Below are positions 32,564-43,123 of a stretch of 64,000 nt of DNA, piece by piece. A program made the translations under genes and the position numbers. A model generated the notes under the pieces. That model saw nothing but the letters and a program-made list of their open reading frames with translations, was not told the DNA's origin and made no database searches. The stretch is from Purpureocillium takamizusanense (Eukaryota > Ascomycota > Sordariomycetes > Hypocreales > Ophiocordycipitaceae), in assembly GCF_022605165.1 (NCBI RefSeq), contig NC_063071.1:2356001-2420000 (forward strand), written 5' to 3'. Numbering within the stretch: position 1 is the first letter of the stretch; every line of letters starts with the position of its first letter.

Positions 32564-33502
32564 TTATATAGGATTTTCCATGCCGAGGGGAGGTGTTGCT
32601 TGCAGCGCGACTGATTGCTTCGTGGCTTCTTGGCCCTTGCTGCGGATCGTGCCGTTGGAACCCAGTCCACGCTTCATCATCCTGCCCAAGACGGTGACGA
32701 GCTCGCAGGCGTCGCTGAACATGTCATCATCCATGCCCTCGGTGGCTTCGTAGACCTCTGATATGGTTTCTTTTGCCAGCTTGCGACTGGCGTCGGCATC
32801 GTGGACGCAGTCGAACAGGAATGCGGCATACTCGGTCTTAACGGATAGTCGCAGTGAGTGGGACCCCCACAGGAGCTGGTCGGCCAGGCGAGAGGCCTCC
32901 TTGAAATACTGGTGAGCGGTGGGAAGATAATCTTGGGCAGGCATGAGGAATGATGGCGGAAGCAAAGCCACGTGCACCTCAAAGCCGGGTGGCGGACCGA
33001 CGGGGCCGCCCTCCAGTGGATGGGTAGGCTGTACAGATGATGACCTCGACACCGGGTCATCGCTGGCAGATTCCACGTCCTTCTTCCTGTCCGTCTTAGC
33101 CACCATTTCCGCTGCGACCTGCATCAGCTCTGGAGTCCAGCTGGCCATACTGGATACAGAGGGCTGGTTGTGGAATAAGACGAATATGTGGTGGAAGCTG
33201 GCGCGGAGCTTGTAGGCCAAGACCTTGAGCTCGACGTAGTTGCCCACCATGGGAATGACGTATTGTTGCAGCATGACGAGGCCTTCGCGGGCGAGCCATA
33301 TGATGTGCAGCACCCGCTTCAGGAAGTGAGGGGAGGCGGCAGGGTCGGGTCGGCGTTGCTTCTTGGCGGCGACGAGTTGCTCAGCAAGGTTGAGAGAGAG
33401 GCCGAGGATCTTGAAGAGCATTGAGGACAGCAATGGATTGTCATGCTCAACGGCTCTCGCCAGCCTGCCCAAGAACTTTTGGTCCACCTCGGAGGACGCC
33501 AT
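32564..33502 (-). CDS. Divergent 14-3-3-like domain protein
   Basis: A single exon of 312 residues starting MASSEVDQKFLGRLAR. The helical pattern follows the 14-3-3 superfamily: ILGLSLNLAEQL, a central helix pair (GNYVELKVLAYKLRASFHHIFVL), a Pro/Gly-rich insert around 145-185, then helices ending with LWGSHSLRLSVKTEYAAFLFDCV and ASRKLAKETISEVYEA, EGMDDDMFSDACELVTVLG. The last part parallels the 14-3-3 segment in which early chain residues and a D/E-rich helix precede the end. I know this as a conserved protein of filamentous fungi, distinct from the two typical 14-3-3 paralogues and more divergent. The usual phosphopeptide pocket K-R-R-Y cannot be assigned with confidence. Partners are unknown. 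Confidence 0.83.
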   Translation of the reverse strand: MASSEVDQKFLGRLARAVEHDNPLLSSMLFKILGLSLNLAEQLVAAKKQRRPDPAASPHFLKRVLHIIWLAREGLVMLQQYVIPMVGNYVELKVLAYKLRASFHHIFVLFHNQPSVSSMASWTPELMQVAAEMVAKTDRKKDVESASDDPVSRSSSVQPTHPLEGGPVGPPPGFEVHVALLPPSFLMPAQDYLPTAHQYFKEASRLADQLLWGSHSLRLSVKTEYAAFLFDCVHDADASRKLAKETISEVYEATEGMDDDMFSDACELVTVLGRMMKRGLGSNGTIRSKGQEATKQSVALQATPPLGMENPI

Positions 33503-36500
33503 GCCGCCCAGGTTGTAGCCGGACGACCTGTTCTGTGCAACGCTGGCGAGACACGAGCAATAGCTCCTCTGTCGGGATGACTGACTCCAAAGACAGGTTC
33601 AGGCGAGGCGAGACGGGTTGGATTTGTCTAAAGACGCGCGTTAGAGCTGTGACGCAATAAGGGTGCAAATGCTGGCAAAGTTGCCCGTAGAGTTGAATAT
33701 CGAATGCGCGGGACAGTGGCCACGCATGTGGGCAGGGGGCTGGTGCTAGCGAGGGCCACAAAAGCGACTCGGGAAGAAGAGCACCCAGGGGGCCTGGGAC
33801 TGCCAGACGTGGGAGGATAGGAGACCAGGCTACCGGGCCGATAGACAGCTGGCAAGCCGTGATTGGGCCCGGGTTTGGTCTGCCAAACCGATCGGTTCAG
33901 GGGTTCAAGTTGAAGAACAGAAGGCGGCTTGTGAAGGCAGTCCTCGAACAAGGGCTAATGCAGCGGGAGGCGGCCGGCTTGAGGAAGGATCCCGGCGCAG
34001 AGGAAGAGGCTCATGTGCGGGCAAGGCAGGCTTCCTGGGGTGGTGGGGAAACGGGAGGCGACGAAGTCAGCCAAGCTGCGATGATTCCGAAGTGAGAACC
34101 CGACGGCATGGGACGGGGCGGATTAGGCTGACGGGCCCAGGCATGGCTCGAGCTCCAGGTGTATGCGGGCCGCGGGGCCAGCAGACATCGGACAGGAGCG
34201 AGAAGCGCTCAAACGAAGCATTTGGGAAGGCCAGATGTCGTTGGAGGTCGCAGAAAGCTCCAGCCACCCACGGCCGATGCCCTGGTTGAGACCCCTGTCT
34301 GGACCACCCGGCCACATCCAACAAACTTGAACTCGCTCCGATGGCAATGAACAAGGGGCGGTGAGGCGAGAGCTGTGCCGGCTCGACTGACGCTCCACGT
34401 CGCCCAGCATGGATGCAACTGAGCCGGACTGGAAGCCTTCCGCCGCAGCTCAGCCCGGCGGCACCGATCGAGAGCGCGGAGAGCATGGCACGCTGCACCG
34501 TCACAGGGACGAGGCCACCAGCCCGGCGGCGGCTGGTTCGGGTCGCATCGCGCCGCGGCGGATCGTGTTCTCGTCATGCCATGGCATAAGCGTTGAGTGC
34601 CTGGTTCGGCTAATGCAAAGAGGCTGGGGCTGTGGGCGAAACTGCCATGCCCGCTCGACGCACGAGCTGCAGAAGAGATGCAGTAGCGCCGCGTCCCGCT
34701 GTCCCCCCAAGCTGGCAGTAGCACCACGATCAAGTTCTCGGGCCAGCGACTCCCAGGTGCATACGGAATTGGGTAGGTGTCAAATGCAGCACAATGGACA
34801 CAGAGTAGGCGGATAGGCAGAATAAAGAGAGCATAGAAAATGAAGTCAAACGGAATGAGACGCGAGAACCTTACCGACACTGTCGCGACCGCTGCGGTAC
34901 ACGTAGGCGTTTAAGCAGGCCAGCCACGGCCACTGGACCGCGATAAGAGCCAAGAAAGGTCGCAGACGGGAACCGGAATTGACCGAGAGCAAGTGATGTA
35001 AGGTCCCAGGGCGGTTATCTTACTCGCACGGAGAGCTCAAGGACGCGATGTCAGCAACGGAGTCGCTGGATCATATGCCGAGGTCGAGTGAGATGCTAGA
35101 CTAGCCGTCATGGCCTGCGCGCGGTCAAGTCGTCGGACAGCAAAACGCCCGTCTAAGGAGCGGACAGGTCGCGTGCCAATGGAAGCTGGACGATGCCTCA
35201 CGACGCTGGCCGCAACAAATGCTGTTTGACAGCGGCGTCGTCTTCGAGCACGTCCTAGAGCGAGGAGAGACGAAAAAAGGCAGCAACTGCCGTCAATGGC
35301 AAGGATACTGCACTCGTCGCGGACCCGCAATGGGAGCATCGACGTGAGCGCGGGGGATGGATCGACGACGTGTTGTTGTGAGTGAGTAAGTGAGCGCAGT
35401 GTCTGTATGCACTCCAAGTATGTCGTCTAGTACTTGGTAGCGAGGTACCGGATGAGACGTGCGAGACGAGGACTCCAAGGCCGTTCCGCGACGGAGAGGT
35501 GCGAGAGTGTGAGGGAGCCAACCCAATCGTATTGCAGCGTCACCGGGCTTGTTTTGAATTTACCTCAATGGGAACGTGTGTCGGGGAGCACAGGGCGTTC
35601 TGCGGCTGGGGCGAGAAAGCAACGAACTCGCGCGGGCGAGCTCAGTACTTGTATGTACAAGTAGAGTACAGTAGTACCTGATGTACTTCGTAGCATGTGA
35701 ATACCTGCAGATGGTACGAAGAAGGGTGCACAGCGCGTGACGAAAGTTCATTCTAAAAAGATGGGCAAGGAATAATATGGAGAAGGGGGAGCTGCGCTGA
35801 AGCTGGCTAGACGGGACGCGCCTGGATCGTGTCGAGGCCAGGGCAGGGGGGGGGATGGAAGGAGCCAAATTAATCTGGTACTTTGCTGGGTTACCGCTCG
35901 TATCAAAGTACGAAGTACATGATGATAATTTATTAGTAGGTACATCACCACTCAGGCGGCTGACGGTCCAATTGGGCAGTCACTACCGCGATATACTAAT
36001 AACAAGATGCTAAGCGACCTTAGTACCTTCGTGAAACACGCTGTTTTGTTGCTTCAAGTGCAGTCGCCGCGCACGCAGAGGTACGTGACAATTACCTTAA
36101 GTACTACTAGGTAGGTACTAACTAGGTAGTAGGTACTAAACCTTTGCTGGTGCTTCGTACCTTGGGATATTATTTGCCTTCGCTGGCAGGTGCGGCCCTC
36201 GTCCTGCTGTACTAAAGGTACCGGTAGCCAGTCTGCTCCTCCGGGAAGGAGGACTCCAAGCATTCGATCAGTGTTCCAAGACACAGACACATCCAATGGC
36301 AGCGGGCTGCCCAACAACAACACCAACCTCCCTCCCGTCGCGCCCATCTTCGCCCCCGCGCTCACGATTGGAGACAGCACAGCACCGCGCCCCCCAAGGC
36401 AGAACAAAAACTTACAGCTCATGCGGCCCGTTATGCGGCCTCCATCGCTCGTAGTACTACTGTGTATTATCTGCGCTGTATTGTCACTGCCACTACCTTA

Positions 36501-37465
36501 GGTATAGCATGGCGCCTTGGGTTAGTACCTTCGTAGTCAGCCCCCACCGTCTGTCGTCCCGGCTTCAATCATCGGCAGCGGTTCGGGGCCCCCGTTTTGC
36601 TCATCCCTCCCCCAGCCTCCCTCTTTTTTCCCCCTCCCCCCATCTGTCCGATATTCCGGCGCGCCCCATACTAACTTACATGCTAACTATACCCGCCACC
36701 TCTTTCCTCCCACCATAACCTGACTGAATGACTGGCCACGCCATTGAAGCCTTTAATCATCCCCCAAGGGCCGGGGTTCCATTGAGACTGGCGGTCAAGC
36801 TCGGCGCTCCATTCGTTGCAGATTCTAACGTTACCTTGTACCATCCTCGATTCTTGTCTGACGTTGGATCATACTACTACTTACAGCAGGCTCATGGCGT
36901 CAAGCTTCCATTCCAGTGGCCGGCCTGCCACGCAGAGCTTATTAGACCAGCCCTACCCGCTCTGCTGTCTGAGACACCCACCGCTCTGCCACGAGCTGTC
37001 CCGCTGCGTGCATACCTCGTTCGTACTCGTACAAATACCGAGTTACTGTGCTGCGTCGGACAAGGCACGGCATTGCCGTCCACCGTCATTGAACATGCGG
37101 ACCCCGTACGTCGTAGTACTTCGTACTCCGTACATACCCAAGGTCCTAGCGCACATACGATGTCACATAATCGCCTCACACGGGCTCAGGCACCCTCCAC
37201 GCCACGCCACGCCACGCACAACCGCGAAGGTGCAGCATCGTTGCAACATGCCATTGGGTCTTCAGTTGCCGCTATCTCAACCGCGAAAGAGGGCCAAGTC
37301 TGCCTACTCTACTCATTTAAGCCATGCCTTGACTGTCGTGTTCCCTCGAGCCGCTCGAGGACCCAATCCAAACGCCACCCTCCATCCTGTATATGTTCAG
37401 TTCTACTCCAGACATGGTATTTCGTACATACAACAGCAACAAGGCACAGAAATTAAAACATCCGC
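33503..37465. other. 4-kb gene-poor region upstream of the 14-3-3-like gene
   Basis: No gene is supported on either strand; open frames are low-complexity. The right part (35420-37140) is rich in short words such as GGTAGGTACTA, TTAGGTA, AAGTACTT and GTACTCCGTAC, which repeat many times between 36090 and 36145 and again near 36500 and 37110. Confidence 0.5.
36095..36145. repeat. Cluster of GGTAGGTACTA/TACTAGGTA words
   Basis: About five overlapping, imperfect copies of TAGGTAGGTACTA occur within 50 bases. The same words are found in other spacers of this window, not in exons. Confidence 0.75.
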
Positions 37466-40400
37466 TCACGAGGCAACCCTCGACTTGGCTCCCACACCTG
37501 CTCTGCGGCGCCGACTCCCGGCACTCAATGTCGAATCCCGCGCCTGGTTCTCCTCGCTACCTTCCAGGCGCGCTGTTGCTCCGAGCATGACCAACTTGAT
37601 CATATCCCCGAAAGCAAAGGCAACCGAGTTCATGCCCACTCGCGCCTTGGGTCCCAGCTCTGTGATCACCAGATGTTTCGCCTCTTCACCCTTTTCGACC
37701 AGTCGCTGACATTCATCAGCCTCGGACCGGCCCCCGGGTGATGCCGTCCATAGTTCCCATCTGTCAAATGGACCTTGCCCACCACCGCGCTTGGCTGAAC
37801 GGTTTCGAAGACCCGGCGCGCCATTGTTGTCCTCTGAACTGGGCTTTCCCGACTGCGGCTTGCGCCGCACGCCGATCAGACTGCCATCGCACACCATGTC
37901 CCATAGCCCGGGGTTAGATATACGCTTTTTGGTTTGTTTAGACGTCTCCCACGCGCACCAATCGCTGTTGCACACATCATTCGGCATCCGCAAGTAGATG
38001 GCGTCGCAGTCTTCCGGAGGAACAAATGTGTGCAAGATTACCGCTCTCGAGTCAGCTTCAACATAGCCCAGCGCAAACCATGTGAGGCCAATTGTGTCCG
38101 GTTCAGACTGCGGATGGCAGGAGAAGGCGCATTTCAATGGTCGAGGGAGCATCCGCTCCGTCTGAAGCGTCTGCATGACAGATCCATCATGGCCGCTGAT
38201 GAGATAGACGCAGGTGGATCCGGATATTAGGTACAAGTTCAACGGCTGTAAGAACTCAATGAAGTGCGAGATAGATTCGCCCAGGCCTTCTATTGCCAGG
38301 CGCTGTGATGTCCACACGCCACTCTCCGGTGTAGCCATGTGAACGTCGCCAAGCCTAGTGACAGCCATGATGGTAACCTTTGGTCCCACATGGCCCGGAT
38401 CCCCTAACAAAGCAGCATAATTAGCCACGACGAATTGGCAAGGCACACATGAGACAAAGAAGCGGCGCAACAAACCTTTGGCAGTGCCCAGACGGGCACA
38501 CGTTATCCCTGGGGGAAAAGTTGCAACAGCGTCGCCCTCGATTGACGTCAGTGCAGACGCGCTCGTCAGTGTGCCGTCAGCGTGCACGATCAGGACTTGC
38601 GGCTCGCTATCCGATGCACGTGGGTCGAAGAAGAACGCGGCCGGTCTGTTCCTTGAGGCAGGAACGCAGACTGATGGCCCCCATGAGCGGTCAGCTAGGT
38701 TCCAGAAACTGACCGTCGGGTGCTCCGCTCTCTTTGGCCGTGATAAGAGTGCTAGCCACCTGGATCTGGAGTCGATCGCCATTACCATGACCGGACACAA
38801 GCTTGCTGCGGCCTCTTCGCCCCTGGCGATAACGTAGCTCGTTCCAGTGCCACGGACAGACCAGACTCGAATCGTGCAATCAAGACTGACCGACACGATG
38901 TGCCCGTCATTCGAGCTCGTCATTGACACAATGTCCATCCGATGACCCTGAGCGAGAGACTTGACTGACATCAGGGGGCCGCTGTTGGATTCACGGTCGT
39001 CTTCATCCTCCCATAAGAGATAGTTAGTCAAGAGTCGCAGGGCTGCCACCACCACAACGACGATGACAACGAAGCGAGCCAGCTCATGGTGAATAAAGTC
39101 GTAAACAGCGGGGAGCAAAGTCGGCTCTTTAGTATGCGGTGTGCGGTCCGAGCCCTTCAGCACAAAGACGACAGGTTCATATACGCGCGCTGTATAGCTG
39201 TACGACGATGGCTTGATGATGTTGATAACCTCCTGAGCCGTCTCGTGATCTTGCATCCGCAGCCACGATCTGGGGCTTCTCGCTTGATGTATATCTTCAA
39301 GCAAAGGCGACTCTGAATTTTCGACATGGGCATCGGACCCAATCCACGTCCCGACGGTTTTTCGGAACAGACCTTCGTTGCCGAAGAAATGCCACTGGGC
39401 GATCAGGACAAATCCAAACATGACGATGGTCCCGGCAATTCGTGTCGACATGGCAACCCTACCCTGAAGGAGGTAATCCCACCACGATCGGCGAGTGCGA
39501 CTGTCTCCGGCATTGCGTTTGTGTTTCATGGAGGCCTTAGCAAGAGCGTCTCCAAGCTCCATTCTGCGCACATCGACGCTCAGCACGGCCAGAAAGAAGG
39601 TACATAGGTAAAAGAAGTCGAAAACGATGGCTACAGCCGCAAACAGACAGAACTCGGACACACCATGTGATACTAGACGGGACAAGCCTGCCAGGATCAG
39701 AACATTCTGCAGAGTGCTGGCCAAGGCTGTGTAGGCGGTCTGGCCAAAGGCTTGTCCAATCCGATTACTGACGCTGTCCTCAAAGGGGGCAAGTATGACG
39801 GCGTTGATGAGCCTGAATATGTGTTCCAAGCTCATGGCGAGGATGACCACCGGATAGGCCGCGCGTGGGATACGAGAGAGGTCGATATTGAAGATTGCGC
39901 AAACGGTAAAGCTGGACATGGTGGCAAAGAAGATTTGCGTCGCAATGGTTACCATGAGGCCAAATTTGGATTTGACTGCCATGAGCTTCGACAGGCTCAT
40001 GAGGAAATACAGGAAGGTGAGTCCGTATGCAATGGCGAGGCTGGCCATGTCCTGCATGGACATTGGGCGGAATTGGAACTCGTAGAGCTGGTTGCGCGTA
40101 GCATGCCCGTCACTGGGGTAGATGTCCCATTTGTCTTGTACTTTTCGAGGCAGGTCGAGCGCTCTGCTTTCCCACTGGCGGCCGATGGGGGAGTCGCGAA
40201 GGTGAAGAAGCGTGATGACGAGGGTGTCGGCCGCGACAAGGCGGCGATCCTCAAAGCGCTTACCACTGAAGACGATGGAGTGGCGGAGGGTGACATTGGC
40301 AGAGGTGGACTGGTTCTTTTTGTCGTTGATGGTCACGAGGATGTCTTGGTCGGCGAGGATCCTCTCGCGAGAGCAGCGCCAGTAGAGCAAGGGAGAGTGG

Positions 40401-41002
40401 AAGAACCACGACTGGTTGGTCAAGCCGTTGGCGACATGGAAAGCGTCCCTTTGAGTCAGGGTCATGGTCCCGTCGTGCACGTCGCCGACATGGACTCCAC
40501 GGGCGGTCGCTGGGCGGAAGTTCTTGGTCATGCCAAGCAGCTCATCTTGCAGGTCGAGGGCGGATAAGAGGAGGTCAGTGTTGAGGGCCTCCATGTAGCT
40601 GGCGTGGACCCATATTGAGCGCATGATGATGTCGGGCTCCGCGACGGCCTGGTAGGACAACGGCTGGGCGACAGTCCAGACATGGCGGGGAAGGTTTGAT
40701 GCGCCGTTTATGAAGTCACTGGTGAAGAGAAACGGTATGGGGTAGATGAGGATGGTGGCGACGGCGGCGGATATGAGCAGGGTGGTGACGACGTGACGAG
40801 CAGCATAGCGGCCATAGCGCGCCGGGAGGCTGTAGAGAGGATGGGTCGGAGACAGGACGGGTGCCTCTGTTGTTCTGCGGCCAAGATCAAAACCTGAGTT
40901 GATGTGACATGGGATAAACAACCCGCTCCATGGCGTCGTGGTGGAGCAAAGTCATAAAGCGGCGACTCACCCTCGCAAAGGGTACAAGAGGTACCAGATC
41001 AT
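37466..41002 (-). CDS. SCAP homologue, SREBP cleavage-activating protein (sterol-sensing domain plus WD40)
   Basis: SCAP escorts the membrane-bound transcription factor SREBP to its activation site when sterols (in fungi also oxygen) are low. Exons on the minus strand are 41002-40971 and 40874-37466, giving 1146 residues. The first exon encodes MIWYLLYPLRG, joined to TTEAPVLSPTHPLYSLPARYG, the conserved N-terminus. TM1 follows (VVTTLLISAAVATILIYP), then a lumenal loop, then the sterol-sensing domain at about 285-450 with AYPVVILAMSLEHIFRLINA and FGQTAYTALASTLQNVLIL. Further TM segments come at about 490 and 625. The C-terminal half is a degenerate WD40 propeller (HIVSVSLDCTIRVWSV). A stop-free 45-base stretch at about 38400-38445 (donor GTGTGC, acceptor TTGTTAG) may be an additional intron. 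The yeast Scp1 counterpart has the same order. Confidence 0.88.
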
Positions 41003-43123
41003 GGTGGGCTGGCGGCGGCCGCAGAACCAGCAGCCAGCAGAGAACAGGTAGAAGGTACGCAGCGACGATGCCGTGCACGCCGTGCTCCGTGCTCCGTACT
41101 CGGCACTCCGATGCCCGCGTGCAGCTTGTGTTGGTCGCCGAATGCTACAGTAAAAGTATTGGACGGGGGGTTCGGCATCGACTACAATGCTTGTTGCGCC
41201 GGCTGACTCGGTTCGGTCCCACGGCACGAGAATGCAACTGAGCAATGCGGTTCGTCGACTACGGCGACCTCCGCTGGGACGAGGGCAGACATGGACTCAT
41301 GTGGGAAGACGGCCTTGTGATGCGGATCGCGGACCGCGCTGCAAGAGAGAGAGTGAGTGAGTGAGTGATGAGCGAGCGAGTGATGACTGAGGAGATGGAT
41401 GGCTGGGTGCAGCCCATGGAGGGAGCTGGAGCGCAGGAACTTAGCACCAAGGTACAACTGTACAGGGGAGTGCGGGCGGGCTGCTGCGGGTACCTACAGC
41501 GGGAACAGGCAAGCCCGGTTCCAGGTTCCATTTGTTTGTGTCTGGAATGGCGTCCGTTTGCCAGTGCCAAACAAACATGGCCCACATCGAGCAGCTGCTG
41601 TGATCAAAGAAGGGAGGAACGAGATCGGGCCCGCCAGGACAACTCTTGACCAGCCAGGTTGGGGAATTGATCAATAATTACTAAGGTACCAAGGTAGCCT
41701 CCTGGACTCACGGCTCTTATTACACCGAGGGGCAAGATTGAGGTTGCGGTACTACCCAGGTAAGAAGTACTAAAAGGTACCGCAACCTCACGCAACCGTC
41801 TGGCCTCCAAAGCTTGGCCTTCTGGTACAGAGCAGGTAGTAAGTACGAAGTACTTTGTATACTGTACATGCTTTTACATGGTTGTTCACCAAACACAGCT
41901 CAGCCGGTACCTTAGTACTGACTCACCTCTATACCTGTGGCAGCTACTAGGTACTACCTGTAGGTAGGTACGGAGTACATTACCTTAGATTAGTATCTCG
42001 TACTTACCTTATTCTTCACCGTCGCGTCGGCGGAAGGCGGGACGGAGGCCGTGTCACCAGACGCGCGAATGAGCGGTTCAACATCAGATTGCACTTGCCC
42101 CAAGAAACCACCAGGAACAAAAGTCGACGGCTCTGTCCTGTCACCCCTTTGTGTGAGCAAGAAGATGCCACACGAGCCAGCACAGTTTGCGCTGCCTGCA
42201 GAAAGAAATTGCGAAAGATGCCTGCTTGCTTGCCGCTTCCTGCACTTGTCGATGACGCAACGGGAGGTGTTACCGCCAACCGCGCCGCCAACGACAGCGC
42301 TACTGACGACCAGAAAAGCAGGCTGAACAGAGCAGGCCAGAGGGCACTTGGTGATGGGCCACATCTACGCTGGGACGGCTAGGAATCGTTCTTGACAAAC
42401 AGTTCTGGGTTGGGAGAAGTGTGTCGTGTCGGTGTTATGAACACCATCCGTGTTATCGTGATATGCCTCTGGGGATGTATTATGTCGAGCGCGCCTTCAA
42501 GGTCGGGACTAAAGTCGCGACATGATGCGTGCCACCGCCGTGGGCGCGATGAAGCCTTAGGCTGCAAACGGTCTGCCCTAGTCGAAAATGCCGCCAACAC
42601 GGGGTGCCAAGTCGTATACTAGTCCTCGTAGCACAATTTTGTATCTCTCTTGTCGAGGACTGAAGGATCTCTACAACAGCGAGCCCTTACCGCCGAGAGG
42701 GTCCAAGTGCAACACCATGTACCTTGGCGACGTGATTCCGAAAGACGGCCCAAGAGTGTGCAGAGTAGTGTCATCTTGCGCTTCGTGTACATGCAACTAA
42801 TGAACCCATCACGTTCCATGTTTTTTATTGTGTCAATATGTCCGCGGTCAAAATGGTCAACCATGACGGCTGCGGCCGACAGTAGGCGAAGATTCTCTCC
42901 TCCACAGACATTGCTCTCTTGCCGATGCAAGGGGGACACTGTGCATCCTCCACTAGCAAGGGGAATCGGCCGGGCTCCGGTGATTCCTCCTGCGAGCAAG
43001 AGACGCCGCCCTGTACCTTCGTTCCCCTTTCCCAAAGCGCGTCTTGTGTAGAGGTACGGGGCTTGGGGCTGCGCATGTTGACTGGTCCTGAAGCGAAGGG
43101 CCGTTGTCAAAGGGTTTCGTAGA
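41003..43123. other. 2.1-kb spacer between SCAP and the FLC-like gene
   Basis: Contains the SCAP promoter. Stretches near 41680-42010 are dense in CTAAGGTACC, GGTACTAC, AAGTACTT and GTACGGAGTAC words. Open frames overlap randomly; the 210-codon frame at 42619-43251 overlaps the FLC 3' end and has no family resemblance. Confidence 0.5.

Noticed and set aside
36728..37709. Overlapping 242- and 297-codon frames before the SCAP stop codon
   Set aside because: Rich in motif-derived and Ser/Pro/Arg sequence; the right part overlaps the SCAP coding region on the other strand.
39752..40567. 271-codon open frame opposite the SCAP gene
   Set aside because: It mirrors the codon bias of SCAP on the other strand and has no ordered family-like sequence.
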